From Gnetum montanum (Eukaryota > Streptophyta > Gnetopsida > Gnetales > Gnetaceae), in NCBI GenBank assembly GCA_015680685.1, contig MNCI01004788.1, positions 179,962 to 243,961 of the forward strand: a DNA stretch of 64,000 bases, in the 5' to 3' direction. The notes under the pieces were generated by a model that searched no databases, was not told the DNA's origin, and saw only the letters and a list, made by a program, of their open reading frames with translations. The translations under genes were made by a program, and so were the position numbers. This document shows, piece by piece, positions 44,961 through 55,711 of this stretch; position 1 is the stretch's first letter, and the number at the start of each line of letters is the position of its first letter.

Positions 44961-45860
44961 ACATATAGGATGAAATAGCTAGAAGATGTGTTGTAGAAGA
45001 TGAATAATAAGAAATTCTCTATATCTATCATGATGATCTTGGAGGAGGACACTTTGATAGCAATAGAACAACATTAAAAATATTACCAGCCAAAATTTTT
45101 TTAAAGATGATCAAACTTATGTTTAAGCATGTGATAGTTGTCAATGTATAGGGGAAATGTTCAAAAGGCAAGAAATGCCACTTAACCCCATATTAATAAC
45201 AAAACCTTTTAACGTATGGAGCATAGACTTTTTAGAACCATTTCTGCCTTCAAATGAATGCTAATATATCTTAGTTTATATAGACTATGTAACTAAGTGG
45301 GTAGAGGACAAGGCCACATCAACAAATGATGTTAAGGTAGTTGTTAACTTTCTAAGAAAACATATGCTCATATGATTTGGAATTCCATTTGTGCTCAAAC
45401 GTGATGAAGAAACCTAATTTGTAAAGAAGGTCATGGAAAAATTCCTTGGGAGTAGTGGAATCTAACATAAAATAGCAATTGCCTACCATTCTTTAAGACT
45501 AACTAATCAACTTAACTTTAATGAGCAATTAAATCAGACTTTAAGGATGACCCAAATACATGAACTTGATGAAGTACGTATGCATCCAATATATATACAA
45601 TAAATAATTAAGAAACAAATACAGCTCATGCATCATAAACTTATATGAAATAAGAAAATTTCAGAAGGAGACTGTGCTACTCTATAACATAAGGAGACAG
45701 TAAACTTACAACAGTAAACTTACAACAAAGGTCCCAGAAATGGAAAGGTCCTTGCGAGGGTGTCAGTGCCTCTCGGGGCTGTTCAACCTTTATCCCTAAT
45801 AAAAGGAAACTATCTATATTGAATATATTGTTACTAATTATCTACCTCCGAAATTATTTA
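44960..45860 (+). pseudogene. Integrase of the old plus-strand Athila-like element (copy 2)
   Basis: Contains the zinc finger (HDDLGGGHFDS, CDSCQC), core start (IDFLEPFLPS), KWVEDKATS, and the tail with NELDEV, KLI..KK and PLGAVQPLSL near 45.77 kb. It is decayed in the same way as 2575-3440. A 220-bp part (45428-45650) is repeated at 46391-46610. Confidence 0.75.
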
Positions 45861-46390
45861 GACTTACTAAATAATTCTGCGGCCTAGGGGGCGTCGGACC
45901 CGAAATCATTTAAAAACTTACTAAATAATATGATTAAGTTATGTGGAAACCCTAACTTCTCCTGCAAATACATATCAATACGTTTCATGCATTAAATCTA
46001 GTATGATTAATGCCGTCAGAAATTCAGCTGCAGAATTTCGTCAGGAATAGAGTTCAGGAATAGAGTTCTGCAGAGGCTCGAATGTGGTGGAAACCATCGC
46101 AGTTCCACGGCTACGACGGCTTCAGTTGATGCTATAATTTGCTTGATTAGGCGACATCTGGCTCAGTCGCCATCACCGAATATACCAGAAATGTCTCGGC
46201 TAAATTTTCTCCTGGGGGTGGGAGATTGCTTCCCACTGTGTAGCTTTGATTTTTTGGAAACGCAGGAGCGAACAGTGGCCATTATCTGGGATTCAGAGTG
46301 CAACATGGGTTCACGCTACTCAAAAGGGCTTTCGTCCGCTTCTGCAGAGTAGTCATTGGCGTTTTGCAGAAACAAGCAGCGGCCAAGGAG
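45861..46390 (+). repeat. Segmental duplication copy 2, proximal part
   Basis: Collinear with 3441-3990: GCTGCAGAATTTCGTCAGG, the CATCGCAGTTCC box and GGCTCAGTCGCCATCACCG. It diverges at about 46390, where a repeated integrase piece starts. No gene was recognised in it. Confidence 0.65.
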
Positions 46391-46610
46391 GTCATGGAAA
46401 AATTCCCTGGAATAATGCAATCTAACATAAACTAGCAATTGCCTACCATTCTTTAAGATTAATGAATCAACTTAGCTTTAATGAAGAATTAAATCAGACT
46501 TGAAGGATGGCCCAAATACATTAACTTGATGAAGTACATATGCATGCAATAGATATACAATAAATAATTAAGAAACAAATAAAGCTCGTGCATGATAAAC
46601 TTATATTAAA
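46391..46610 (+). repeat. Second copy of an integrase segment
   Basis: GGTCATGGAAAAATTCC to CATGATAAACTTATATTAAA repeats 45428-45650 in direct orientation ~960 bp downstream. It implies a tandem duplication or a second related insertion joined inside the duplicated segment. Confidence 0.75.
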
Positions 46611-47281
46611 TTGTAACTGCCGGCGATAAAAAGTTTGAGTGATCCGTGTCTAAAGGTATTCTTGAATAGTTAAATTCAACGTGGGCGTTGGTAAAGAGGA
46701 GGATACTGGGTTTCTTTGTTGGATAAAGATGAAGCCTTAATTTTTTTTCTAAAAAATTTGTACAACCATTTGGAAATGTTTTTCTGACCCATATTTTTGC
46801 AGCAGATGGAACGCGCGTTCACGCCCTCCACCAACTCCATCACGCCACGTGGCTATTATAGGTGCGGGTCCCACCATGAAAACAGTAACACTTACGCAGA
46901 GTGGTCCCGTTGTCGGAGAAATTTCGAAAATCTGTGCTGGCACCGCAGAAGCTAAAGAGGCAACAAATTCCCGCCTGCCTGGGAATACCGCAACGTTTTA
47001 AAAATATTTGGGCTGGGCTGGAAGGCCACCGTTGAAACCTGAATCGCCGCGTACTTTGTGTTTGTTTGTTTGTTTGTTGCTGGTCAGGCTCTTGCGGAAT
47101 ACCTCTGTGCTGGGTCCTCGTTCGTTGCAGAAAGTCGTCTGATATTTCCAACTGCCTGCGGGTTAGTATTTTGTTTTGTTTTTCCACCAGATTTCCATGT
47201 TTTATTTAGAAATCTGTTTAAACTAGGGCTTTAAGTTAGGGTTTGTGCTTCTATCTTATCATTTCTGTAATCATCGAAGGA
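46611..47281 (+). promoter_or_regulatory. Upstream region and 5' UTR of the CW-related gene
   Basis: Unlike its surroundings this stretch is moderately GC-rich and not repeated in the window. A CTATTATAGG box lies at about 46852, and a CT-rich GTTCGTTGCAG at about 47120-47130 could be an acceptor of a 5'-UTR intron. An in-frame upstream ATG at 47243 adds 13 hydrophobic residues; the ATG at 47282 has the better context (GGAATGG). Confidence 0.4.
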
Positions 47282-48433
47282 ATGGAGATTGGAGGAGGAA
47301 AATGCCTTTCAGGAATCACTGATGCAAGACTGCAAAGCGTTCTAGGGCATGTTCGAAAAATATTTGAGAATGGAAAAGGAGTTTCATGGAGGGAATTGCC
47401 TCCGTTGTGTGGCCAATACGGAAGTTTCTTGCGTGTTTACTACGGGAACCCTGCATCGGTCACAGTCGAAAAACGCTGTAACCAGAATTGTAAGAGAAAA
47501 TGCATAGCTGAAGTGCATGAGGAACCTGATGTAAAGCGACAGAGAAAATCTTCAAGCTCGCAGCCCAAAATCTCCAGCAACAGCAAAGAGATTTGGAGTA
47601 GAAATCATAATGAGAAAATTGGTGTGGGTTCATATTTTGAACTTAAATGGAAAGACAAACATGATGTTAGTGAACCTGTTAAAAATATCTCAGCATGTGA
47701 TTCTGTTGCAGTAGTGGATAAATGTCTACAGATTTGGGATAAAGAATATTGTGCATCTAAAAGGCTAATGCAGAGTGCAGACAAGCTTCGAAAAGCAAGC
47801 ACGGAAGATGAGTTGGAACCCATCATCTTATACTTGGAAGCAGCCTTAAAACTCTTAATCGTGGCATCCCGATTGGAGGTCTGTGATTGTCCAGTGGAGA
47901 AAGTTATGAATGTTTACATTGAGGCTGCCCAGCTTTTCAAGGGCTGTGCTTCTGAATTGCTGAAATTCAAAAACATGGCAGGTGCAGCCTTATCATATAA
48001 ATGCAGGGCTGTTGCATTTATGCGGCTTGTTTGCTTGAAAAGTTCATTTCCTCCTTGTTCGGCTTCATCTTTACGGGAAATGGAATCGCAGGCATCCGTG
48101 GATAGAAATATTCAAGCCCCTTCATCTACTTCATGTCCTTGTGTGGTTGATCCCACCAAAATAAACAACGAAGATAAAAATTGTGGTATTCAACTTCCTG
48201 CAGCACAGACATTGCAACTTTTACAGTTTGCAAATTTCGTCCAACTTGCTGTGCTTGCTCTGAAATGGTCGGAAGACGCATACAATGATTCTCTGAAAAA
48301 GTCACAACATGAGGACGTACTTGCAGCGGTGAGAAAAGCAGTTGATTTCAGCTTTCACGATATTGACGGCTTTGTGCTGCTGGTACGCCGTGCAATGGAA
48401 AGTCTTCAGCAACATCCATTCCTCCGTACGTGA
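47282..48433 (+). CDS. Compact CW-zinc-finger-related nuclear protein lacking the CW domain
   Basis: 383 residues, one uninterrupted exon. Residues 14-57 (DARLQSVLGHVRKIFENG .. CGQYGSFLRVY) match the N-terminal motif of plant CW-type zinc-finger proteins (DEKLQDVLGHFQKDFEGG .. GGYGSFLPTY). Residues about 150-383 match their C-terminal domain: SADKLRK, ILYLEAALKLL, KNMAGAALSYKCRAVAFMRL, LLQFANFV and VRKAVDFSFHDIDGFVLLVRRAME. This domain resembles the C-terminal homology domain of animal AF4/FMR2 factors. A basic stretch (VKRQRK, residues 84-89) could be a nuclear signal. The central CW zinc finger that reads histone H3K4 methylation in the full-length family is absent, and the protein is far shorter than the usual >1,000 residues. 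Likely a retrogene or internally deleted paralogue. The frame is intact over 1.15 kb in otherwise decayed DNA, so it is probably expressed. Family assignment is from recalled motifs. Confidence 0.8.
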   Translation: MEIGGGKCLSGITDARLQSVLGHVRKIFENGKGVSWRELPPLCGQYGSFLRVYYGNPASVTVEKRCNQNCKRKCIAEVHEEPDVKRQRKSSSSQPKISSNSKEIWSRNHNEKIGVGSYFELKWKDKHDVSEPVKNISACDSVAVVDKCLQIWDKEYCASKRLMQSADKLRKASTEDELEPIILYLEAALKLLIVASRLEVCDCPVEKVMNVYIEAAQLFKGCASELLKFKNMAGAALSYKCRAVAFMRLVCLKSSFPPCSASSLREMESQASVDRNIQAPSSTSCPCVVDPTKINNEDKNCGIQLPAAQTLQLLQFANFVQLAVLALKWSEDAYNDSLKKSQHEDVLAAVRKAVDFSFHDIDGFVLLVRRAMESLQQHPFLRT

Positions 48434-49300
48434 CTTACTAACAGCACCACCTGCATGTGTATATAATTAACATACACGTATGTACCTGGTAGTAGCTGCT
48501 GAGCTGAGCTGCCTGAAGGTTCAAATTCATTGATTATCATATTCTGTTTGTAAATCTCTCAACCCCATCGTCGACATTTTTATTTTTTGTAATTGTATTT
48601 AATCTGTATGGATGATTATGATGTAACTGTGTATTGATCCTCCAAATACATCTTCAAAGCAGCCAAAGGTCATGTATATGAGCGACACAATTATTTTATG
48701 TGTTAAAATTCTTGAATAATGTCTCTCTATTTGGACACTGTTTGCTCAGATTCGGACCCTGAAAATAGTGTACGTCTTTTGTTTTCAATTTTGGATGCTT
48801 TTACTGTTGCAGAAATTGTGTACGCAAACGGGTTTGCTTGTGTTTTGCTTGTGTTGACAAAATCCAGTAGACACGGTGAAAAACCATGCATTTAGATAAC
48901 ATCCTAAAAGCCTGTAAGCTATTGCTGATACTTGAATTGCTTGTATCCCTATAACAAACAGACTACCTAGGCTAGGCACAAGCCAATGTTAAAGATCAAA
49001 TGTACGCCCATACCTTGCAGCACAATGAAATGAGACCGGCCGCATAATTTACGATGTTGCATTCCAACAGTATATACTGGAAAATCTGAATTGCAACGGT
49101 TTTCCTTTGAAAGAAGAAACTTGCATAAGCATAGGTTTGACTTAGAGAAGAAAAAATTTTTGCTTCAGGACTACAGCAATTTCATGGTTCATGAAAAGAA
49201 ATGAACCATGTAAACTAAGTTACGAAATTTGTCATTTTAGCATAAAGCTGTTTATCGATGTTGATGTCAACACTACCATATCAACGTCTCTATCTTTCTC
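48434..49300 (+). other. 3' flank of the CW-related gene
   Basis: T-rich 3' UTR-like sequence with TTTGTAATTGTATTTAATC near 48587 and no clean AATAAA. Beyond about 48700 nothing is recognised. Confidence 0.4.
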
Positions 49301-50392
49301 TTTTAATAACCACAATAAAAATCATGCAAGTAGTGGGCGTCTAAACTATTAAGTGAAAATCATTAATAATGGCGGTTATAATTATTAATGGTGGTGGTTA
49401 CAATTATTAATAGTGGTAGAACCAATTATTAATAATGGCGGTTACAATTATTAATCGTGGCGGTTACAATTATTAATGATGGTGGTTACAATTATTAATG
49501 AAAATGGTTATAATCATTAATAGTGGCGGTTACAGTTATTAATAATGGTGGTTACAATCATTAATGGCAGACGTTTTGGAAGTTATGGACATAGTGGGCA
49601 CTTAAATTAGAGAACATAGCGTCGCAGCAGCTATAAAATAGAGTCTCGAGGGGGGCTCTACGGATTATTGAGAAGAGATGTTCCAAAACAGGCTCTGGTT
49701 TTTAGTTTGAAGGGGCATCTTTCTCTCCACTAAGCAGCACTTTCCTCTTTTCTTTTCTTTTTATTACAGGATTTTAGTTGATTTTTGAGGGGGGGTCCAA
49801 AATAGGAGCCAACGACTCATAATTTGATCCTTGTGAGTCTTCTCGGTGACGGTAGGAGGGTTCTCTCTCTCTCTTCTTTCTATCTGCGACAACGCAGGCA
49901 ACGTAGCCCATGCGTAGGACGTAAGATGTGCAGTTCTCTTTGGGCCAGCGACTTATCTCGGTGGTGCAGACGTGGGTGGACAATCTTCCTCTCTATAGCG
50001 GTGCACAAAAGGTGGTAGACGGCACCAGGCTTTAAGAACTGCAGTTGCTGCCTTGTGAAGACTGTGGTGGGCAGTTTCTCTTTCTCTCTCCCTCTCTCAT
50101 GGCAATCGTGGCCTTCGTGCCCAACAGTGGATACCATCAATAGTCACAGACCAACAGCGTTAGCGAGACAAGGGAAAATTCAGTTCTTTTAATTACTTAT
50201 TATATTGAAAACAATTATTTAATTTAAATTCCATATTTCTTTCTAGTTTATTATTTGCAAAAGGCCATGTAGCCCTCTCTAGTGGAGATTATTCTCGGGT
50301 TTCCGTACCCATACAGGAGGTGCCCTAGGCAATAGTTTCCTAAAACGAGTTTTCTTCCCCAGTTTGGTGTGACCAAAATTTATGCATCAACA
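49301..50392 (+). repeat. LTR of a second Gypsy lineage
   Basis: It contains the 22-bp minisatellite (49362-49559), a TATAAAATAG box (49623) and a probable 3' end TTTATGCATCAACA at 50392. A weak TTTTTGGCGG primer-site-like start follows, then a T-rich leader and gag. The left end was not defined. Confidence 0.5.
49362..49559 (+). repeat. 22-bp minisatellite, nine copies
   Basis: Units of the form ATTAATNNTGGYGGTTACAATT, each exactly 22 bp, lie ~65 bp upstream of a TATA box. A degenerate version is at 9162-9260, again upstream of TATA. Such arrays in U3 are often enhancer-like; that role is inferred. Confidence 0.9.
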
Positions 50393-51059
50393 CCTTTTTG
50401 GCGGTAGAAGGAGGGCCTTTCTCCCGCCTTTTTGTTTATAAGCTTTTCTTGCTCTTTTTTAAGCCATTGTTATCCCAATTTCTGAAATATTTATTTTCTA
50501 TCCTTTTTCAGTCCTTCTTTCTTTATTTTTCAAAAATTTCATTTTCCTTGTTTTATTTAAAATTTCTATTTTCAGCCATTGTCTTGAAAATTTTTTTTCA
50601 AGAATTTTTAAGCTCTTTATTTCTTGTTCTTAGAAGTTCATTTCTTGAAAACTTTCGGGTTTCATCACCCATTTTTCTTTAATCTTTTTCCTTGTTTTTT
50701 TTTTAAATCCTTGTTTACAATCCCATTTTCGAATTTGTGTTTTGGCGGTCCTTACCTTAGTCCTAGGTTAGGTAAGGTGGTTTTATTTGATTATGCAATT
50801 TTAAGTTTATTTTCCTAAAATCTTGCATTTTACTATTTTCCCTTTTAATTTTATAAGTATTGCAATTTTATAAATTTATTATTATTATTTTTTCAAAAAA
50901 TTATTATTTCAATTTTTTTTCTTTTATGCAATTTTATAGTTTTGTTTTATGAGTGAACTCTCTTCTATTTCTAACTAACTAGTCACTCGTCTCTTCGCAT
51001 TAAGAAAATAACAAGCCTAACATTTTCCAAGTTTTATTCCTAGGAGAGTTCGGACTAAG
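50393..51059 (+). other. T-rich leader before gag
   Basis: Runs of TTTCTT and TTTTTC over ~500 bp. No coding content is credible, although T-rich frames stay open by chance. Confidence 0.5.
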
Positions 51060-52105
51060 ATGGTAGCTAATCAACCCCCAGCTTCCTTGGTCAGTAACCC
51101 CTTTAACTTTACTAACTACCACGACATCCCAAGGTCACTTCAGAACATAAATTTGTTCTATGACCTCACAAACCCTTCAAGTGATGTCTGTCAACATATA
51201 CAATGTTTTAAAACTTTACTAGGCATCCACAACATTGTCCAAAATGATGTGGCATGTAGAGTATTTGTGACAACTTTTAGAACCAAAGTAATCCAATGGT
51301 TTCTGATGCTCCCCAATGCCTTCATTAACTCATGGCAGGAGTTCAAAAATAAGTTTTTGACTCAATTTGACAAATTCACAAGCCCTGCTATAGCATCTAT
51401 CAACTTTACTAGCTTAAGAAGGCTACCTAGGGAAAATGCTAAGGATCATAACCTTAGATTCCTTTACCAGCTGGCCTATGTGCCAAGTGAGATGCGTCCA
51501 CAACCCAATGGCATCCTCAACTTTTACCTCTCTACCATTGACTCATTCTTTGCCTATGTCATCAAATCGGACCCCAACATAACAGAAATATAAGGGGCAA
51601 TGGCTAAAGCCGTGGAGCTAGAACAAATTACCTTTATGAACAACATTCAAACCTAGTTTGGAATGATGAGCATTAGCAGCCCTATGCAACATAGTCCTGT
51701 TTCTCTACCAACTTTTCCAATGACCAACACTATGTTCCAAACTCCTGTTCCCCTTCAAATGACTCAACCTATAAAGAGCTATTTTCAAGGTCCCACATTT
51801 TCTCCATTCCTACCATCTAACACTGGTTTGAATGAGGATCAATCAAAGGCCTTAATTCAGTCCATCATAAACCCAAACGAGGTACCTAATCCTACTGAAC
51901 CCCCAACTCAAACTCAAGATCAAATGACCCAAATATTAAATTCACTTCAAAAATTTTTCAACGAAGTAGTTGAACTAAAGCGAAACAACAAGGGTCCTAT
52001 ACAACCAGAAGAGTCAGGTTCATCAACCAATGATGATTATTGCCACCTCCATAACACTAGGCAACATTCTGAGAAGACTTGTCCTCAATTTTTAGCATTA
52101 TTTGG
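51060..52105 (+). pseudogene. Gypsy gag (second lineage), 3'-truncated
   Basis: ATG at 51060 (MVANQPPASLVSNPFNFTNY). The gag core reads RVFVTTFRTKVIQWFLMLP, INSWQEFKNKFLTQF and a downstream LRRLPRENAKDH. TAA at 51591 and TAG near 51654 interrupt it; the frame continues to a histidine-rich knuckle-like CHLHNTRQHSEKTCPQF at about 52045. It stops at ~52105, where host-like duplicated DNA begins, so protease and the rest of pol are missing. It is unlike the TGATGAG gag. Confidence 0.75.
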
Positions 52106-52109
52106 CAGC

Positions 52110-53148
52110 GTTAGCGTAGTTGCTGTCGAAGTCTTTGCCAGAACTCAGTGACCAAGAAATCCTAGGTAAAGTCAAAGGCCAAGGCCATGGACTATTGTTG
52201 TCTATGTATGCCAAACTACATGGCCGCGACGGAATCCTCAAAGGCAAAGGGAAATGCAAATGCAAAGGGCAAGGCCAGGTTTCAGCGCGCTCGAGCACAG
52301 CATCAAAATGGTTCAAAGAAATGATAAAACTGGTTTAGGGTATATATGTATGTATATACACATAATGATGAAATTAGTTTTTCTGTTTTTTTCCAATTTT
52401 GAATGCAAGCTTCAATATGAAGCCAAGTGTGCATTAAACATCAAATTAAATTTATGACAGGCCTTGTAAATCCTTTTTCCTTGTGCATAGTGCCTCTATT
52501 CCCCTGCAATCACTGGAATTCATAGATTCCCACATGCATTTTTTCAAATGCCGTCCTGCTATTCGGTAGCACAAAGCCTCAACGATTGTGTCAGCCTGGT
52601 ATAGCTCCCATTTACGATCATCATATTGTAAAGTATGTTTACAATAACTCTTTGATTACAATAAATCTTTGAAATAATTACTTTTTTGATTGGGTATCAC
52701 AGCAAAAACGCCCGTGAAAATCTCAGTATTACAAACTCAAGGTCCCAGTAGAACTCTTTGATCCATGATAACGGCAATTTTATAATGTTTTTGAAACCAA
52801 GTTCAATGTCAGATTCTGGTTTACTGAAACCTTCGTTCAGTAACATAAAATGAAAATGAAAATTAAATTATGATAGGGAAAATTGCAAGGAAGTTTATAA
52901 AATCTGATGGCCAAAATGAGAAGCAATGAGGATAAAAAAATGGGTTTAAATTTAAAAAATTAGTAAAGAAAAGAGATATGTATTGTAGTTAGACAAAGTA
53001 TGTTTCCTTTTCTTTTTCATAATAATGATCAGTTAATCATCATTTGTCAGGACTATTTGGCAGCAGATATCAAATATAACATTTTTACGGAGCCATGCAT
53101 GCATGCAAGAAAGCAAGAAAAGACCACCAATTCCAATTCCATCATCAT
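52110..53148 (+). repeat. Segmental duplication copy 2, distal part
   Basis: 52150-52760 matches 4010-4600 and 52799-53148 matches 7815-8155. The 3-kb stretch between these in copy 1 (with the hAT relic) is absent here. The boundary at 53148 coincides with the broken end of the FSH1-like exon. Confidence 0.8.
52190..52324 (+). pseudogene. IQD family C-terminal DUF4005 tail, second copy
   Basis: Frame DYCCLCMPNYMAATESSKAKG followed by a basic tail, with a TGA at 52322-52324. Compared with 4003-4131 it has a longer Arg/Ala/Gln-rich end, closer to intact IQD tails. No upstream IQ67 motif is present. Confidence 0.6.
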
Positions 53149-53149
53149 T

Positions 53150-53389
53150 GTAAGCAATACCTTCTTCAATGTTTGAAAATTGACGGTGCTCATCAATATG
53201 AAACCATTCAAAATAGGGAGGACGGAAGAAATCTTCAACGTCAGATTTTCCCTGCGCATGAAAAGGGCTTTCCACGAAATGGATATCCAATCTTTCCAGA
53301 ATACGATCATCCCATTTCGCTGTTTGCCGTTTCAGGATCTCTGCGCTCGTTCTGAACCCGTGCAGTCCCAACATCTTCAATTTTGCCAT
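53150..53389 (-). pseudogene. FSH1-type serine hydrolase, first exon, broken at its 3' end
   Basis: 80 codons from ATG 53389: MAKLKMLGLHGFRTSAEILK, then FVESPFHAQGKSDVEDFF, PPYFEWF and FSNIEEGIAY. This matches the N-terminal third of plant FSH1/ovarian-cancer-gene-2-like hydrolases (LCLHGFRTSGEILxxQ, DAPFPAQGKSDVEGIFDPPYYEWF). In the complete enzyme the GFSQG nucleophile motif follows; it is not found here. Similarity ends at codon 80, exactly where the duplicated repeat (to 53148) begins, without a GT donor there. A GT six codons earlier (GAAG|GTATTG) could be a donor if the gene has a long intron. More likely a truncated gene. Confidence 0.7.
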
Positions 53390-53534
53390 CGAACATTTTT
53401 TCAACGCCAGAATTTCAGATCTCAGCAAAGAAAACTAAACATGTCCCCCTTTTTTGAAAGGAATTTCTGTGAGATAAAGTAGAATTTCGAAAACGCACAT
53501 GGTCCATGTGGTCGGTCGAAAAAAAAAAAGCTTT

Positions 53535-53542
53535 TATTTATA
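53535..53542 (-). promoter_or_regulatory. TATA box upstream of the FSH1-like exon
   Basis: TATAAATA on the minus strand about 145 bp before the ATG at 53389, a normal distance for a plant promoter. The promoter and exon start survived the truncation. Confidence 0.5.
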
Positions 53543-55711
53543 ACAAATAAACGGTAAGGAAATTAACATATCAAGAAGAATTATTACGTAAACTGTGAGA
53601 ACATAAGCTATCAAGAAGACGAATCTGTCGAAGAATGGAAGGACATCGATTTTTCGCACGGTTGCTGATTCCTCTTAAAACTGCAACTTTAAAAGAAGTT
53701 ATTGTAATTCAACGTGGGATGTTTGAGGAACAGTCTAAGCCATTCATTCGTTCATTCCTTCCTTGGATGTCGCTACAGTAAATCTTTAACCGCAATCAGA
53801 GTAACGTATACACTCCAATCCGTCTCTGCAATTACTTTCCGCAACTCGAACTGAGACGAGAGGTTTTTCTTTTATAAAGAGTAAACGTAATGCGATGGTT
53901 AAAAATGTGATTCGGTTCACGCCGAGCCGGATGTAGCCAATGCTGGTCAAAAGCCCATCAAATTGATTCAAGGATTTGAACTACAATTGAAAATGAACAC
54001 GATTTAAAGTGATTGCTCAGATTTGTCTGTAACGTAATCTTTTCAACTGACGGTAGAAGAACTGGGTTGACTTTGAAGATATAGTTCCACACGAACTACT
54101 CAATCTGAACCACATTAATATAAACACGCGCCCAATTTGCCATAACCACATTAATATAGACACGCGCCTCTCTCGACTGACGTCTGATATCTGATAAAAT
54201 TGGAATCATACAGAGAAGATTTCCATGTCAAGGATGACACACAAATCGAGAAATTGGTCAAAAATGCTCTTTTTCAACCAAATAATCCTACCCCTACCGC
54301 CTAAATATTAAATAGTATCTAAAATTACCATCTGTGTTTTTGCTGTTTCCCTCTTGTTAAGCACGCACAGTTGCGATAAACTGTGCCAGTAAAAGGATGT
54401 TGAGATGTACACAGCCAAATAGAAGACTGGTAAAAGCTTACGCTTGCTTGATCGCTAGTATTTAATCTTTTTTGAGTGAAAATGGGAATAACAATCTCTC
54501 AATCTCTGAATATTTTCTAGTATTTTCTAGCCTTACTAAGGCCTGAAGTTTGCCCTGTACAATTTTGGGAAATATGGGACTCCACAATCAGGGCCTTGCA
54601 CATGGTAGTTAAATGAGGGATCAACACACGTGTCATTTTTTGATTGAAAAATATGTGAAGATGTCTTTATTCTTTATGAGTTGAGATCATAATGTAAGAG
54701 ATGTGAAGACATGGAGGTGTGAAAAATTAAGGATGATGACTAAGAAATTAAGATTGTGGATGAGTAGGGGTTGTGTTACTGGCCTAAGTTATCTTCCCTC
54801 AGAAAAACCAGGAAAAGAGATTAAGATTGTGAATGCATTTGCAAGAGGTTTTGAAAAGCTTGGTAATGGAATGAAATTGAAAAAGTTTAAATTAGCAAAG
54901 CTTTAATGGAGTATTATGGAAGGCTACATCTCGATTAAGAAGGAAGCAAGAAAGGACCATAAAACAATTTAATCATGTTAGCCTTCATTCGCTTTTCATT
55001 ACTCCAATTGTGTGTATACATAGAAGCTCATGACCTATATTTTGACATTGAGCCATAAAATGACACTAGGTTCACTTGTAAACAATGCAAGGCTACACTA
55101 TATTAATCTCATGATGCTTAAGAAAACAAATAATTATTATGGTACTTTCCTTATCAAAGGTAATACTACACCACATTCTACTCCATGTAATCTTGCAAGG
55201 CAAAAATTAAGAATTAATTCAAAATATATTCCCAAACTTAAAAAACATAAAACTATCATAAAGAATTATTTAAAATAATTCTCAACTTAGGATTAAAAAA
55301 GATTGAAATCAAAATTCTATGATCCAAGGCAAAAAGTTTCTAGAGGATAAGTGAAAACTCAAAAAAAAAAAAAATCAAAAACCTAAATCTAATGTAAAAG
55401 ATTAATTTAAAAATTCCTAAAAAGTCCAAAAAACAAAGAATTATATTTTAACCACAAATCCATCTACCAAATGTACTAAAATTTATTGGTTTTATTTATA
55501 TTTTATACATTTTATTTCCATTTATATTCTACCAATTTTATGTTAAGTAGTGTTGAAATCTCTAAAACTGCAAGCCTTTTATTCAAGAGATAGCAATCTA
55601 TTGAATTTAATTGAATGCTTCAAATTGAATAATAAAAATATCTTTCGAGTTTCAAAGTCTTGAAGATTCTTTTTGTTGCTATATAGACTTCTCAAAGTTG
55701 TATTAGACTAA
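53543..55711. other. Intergenic DNA with no recognised gene
   Basis: 53543-54650 is of mixed composition, with a two-copy tandem repeat at about 54109-54170 (CACATTAATATARACACGCGCC). 54650-55711 is AT-rich. An open frame at 54703-54906 has no recognisable motif. Confidence 0.45.

Noticed and set aside
47243-47281. Upstream in-frame ATG as start of the CW-related protein
   Set aside because: The 13 extra residues are hydrophobic and unlike the family; ATG at 47282 has better context and fits the conserved N-terminus.
50398-50818. T-rich open frames rich in Phe/Leu
   Set aside because: Low-complexity leader of a Gypsy element; no motif, composition-driven.
54703-54906. 67-codon basic open frame
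   Set aside because: No recognisable family, no conserved copy, AT-rich surroundings.
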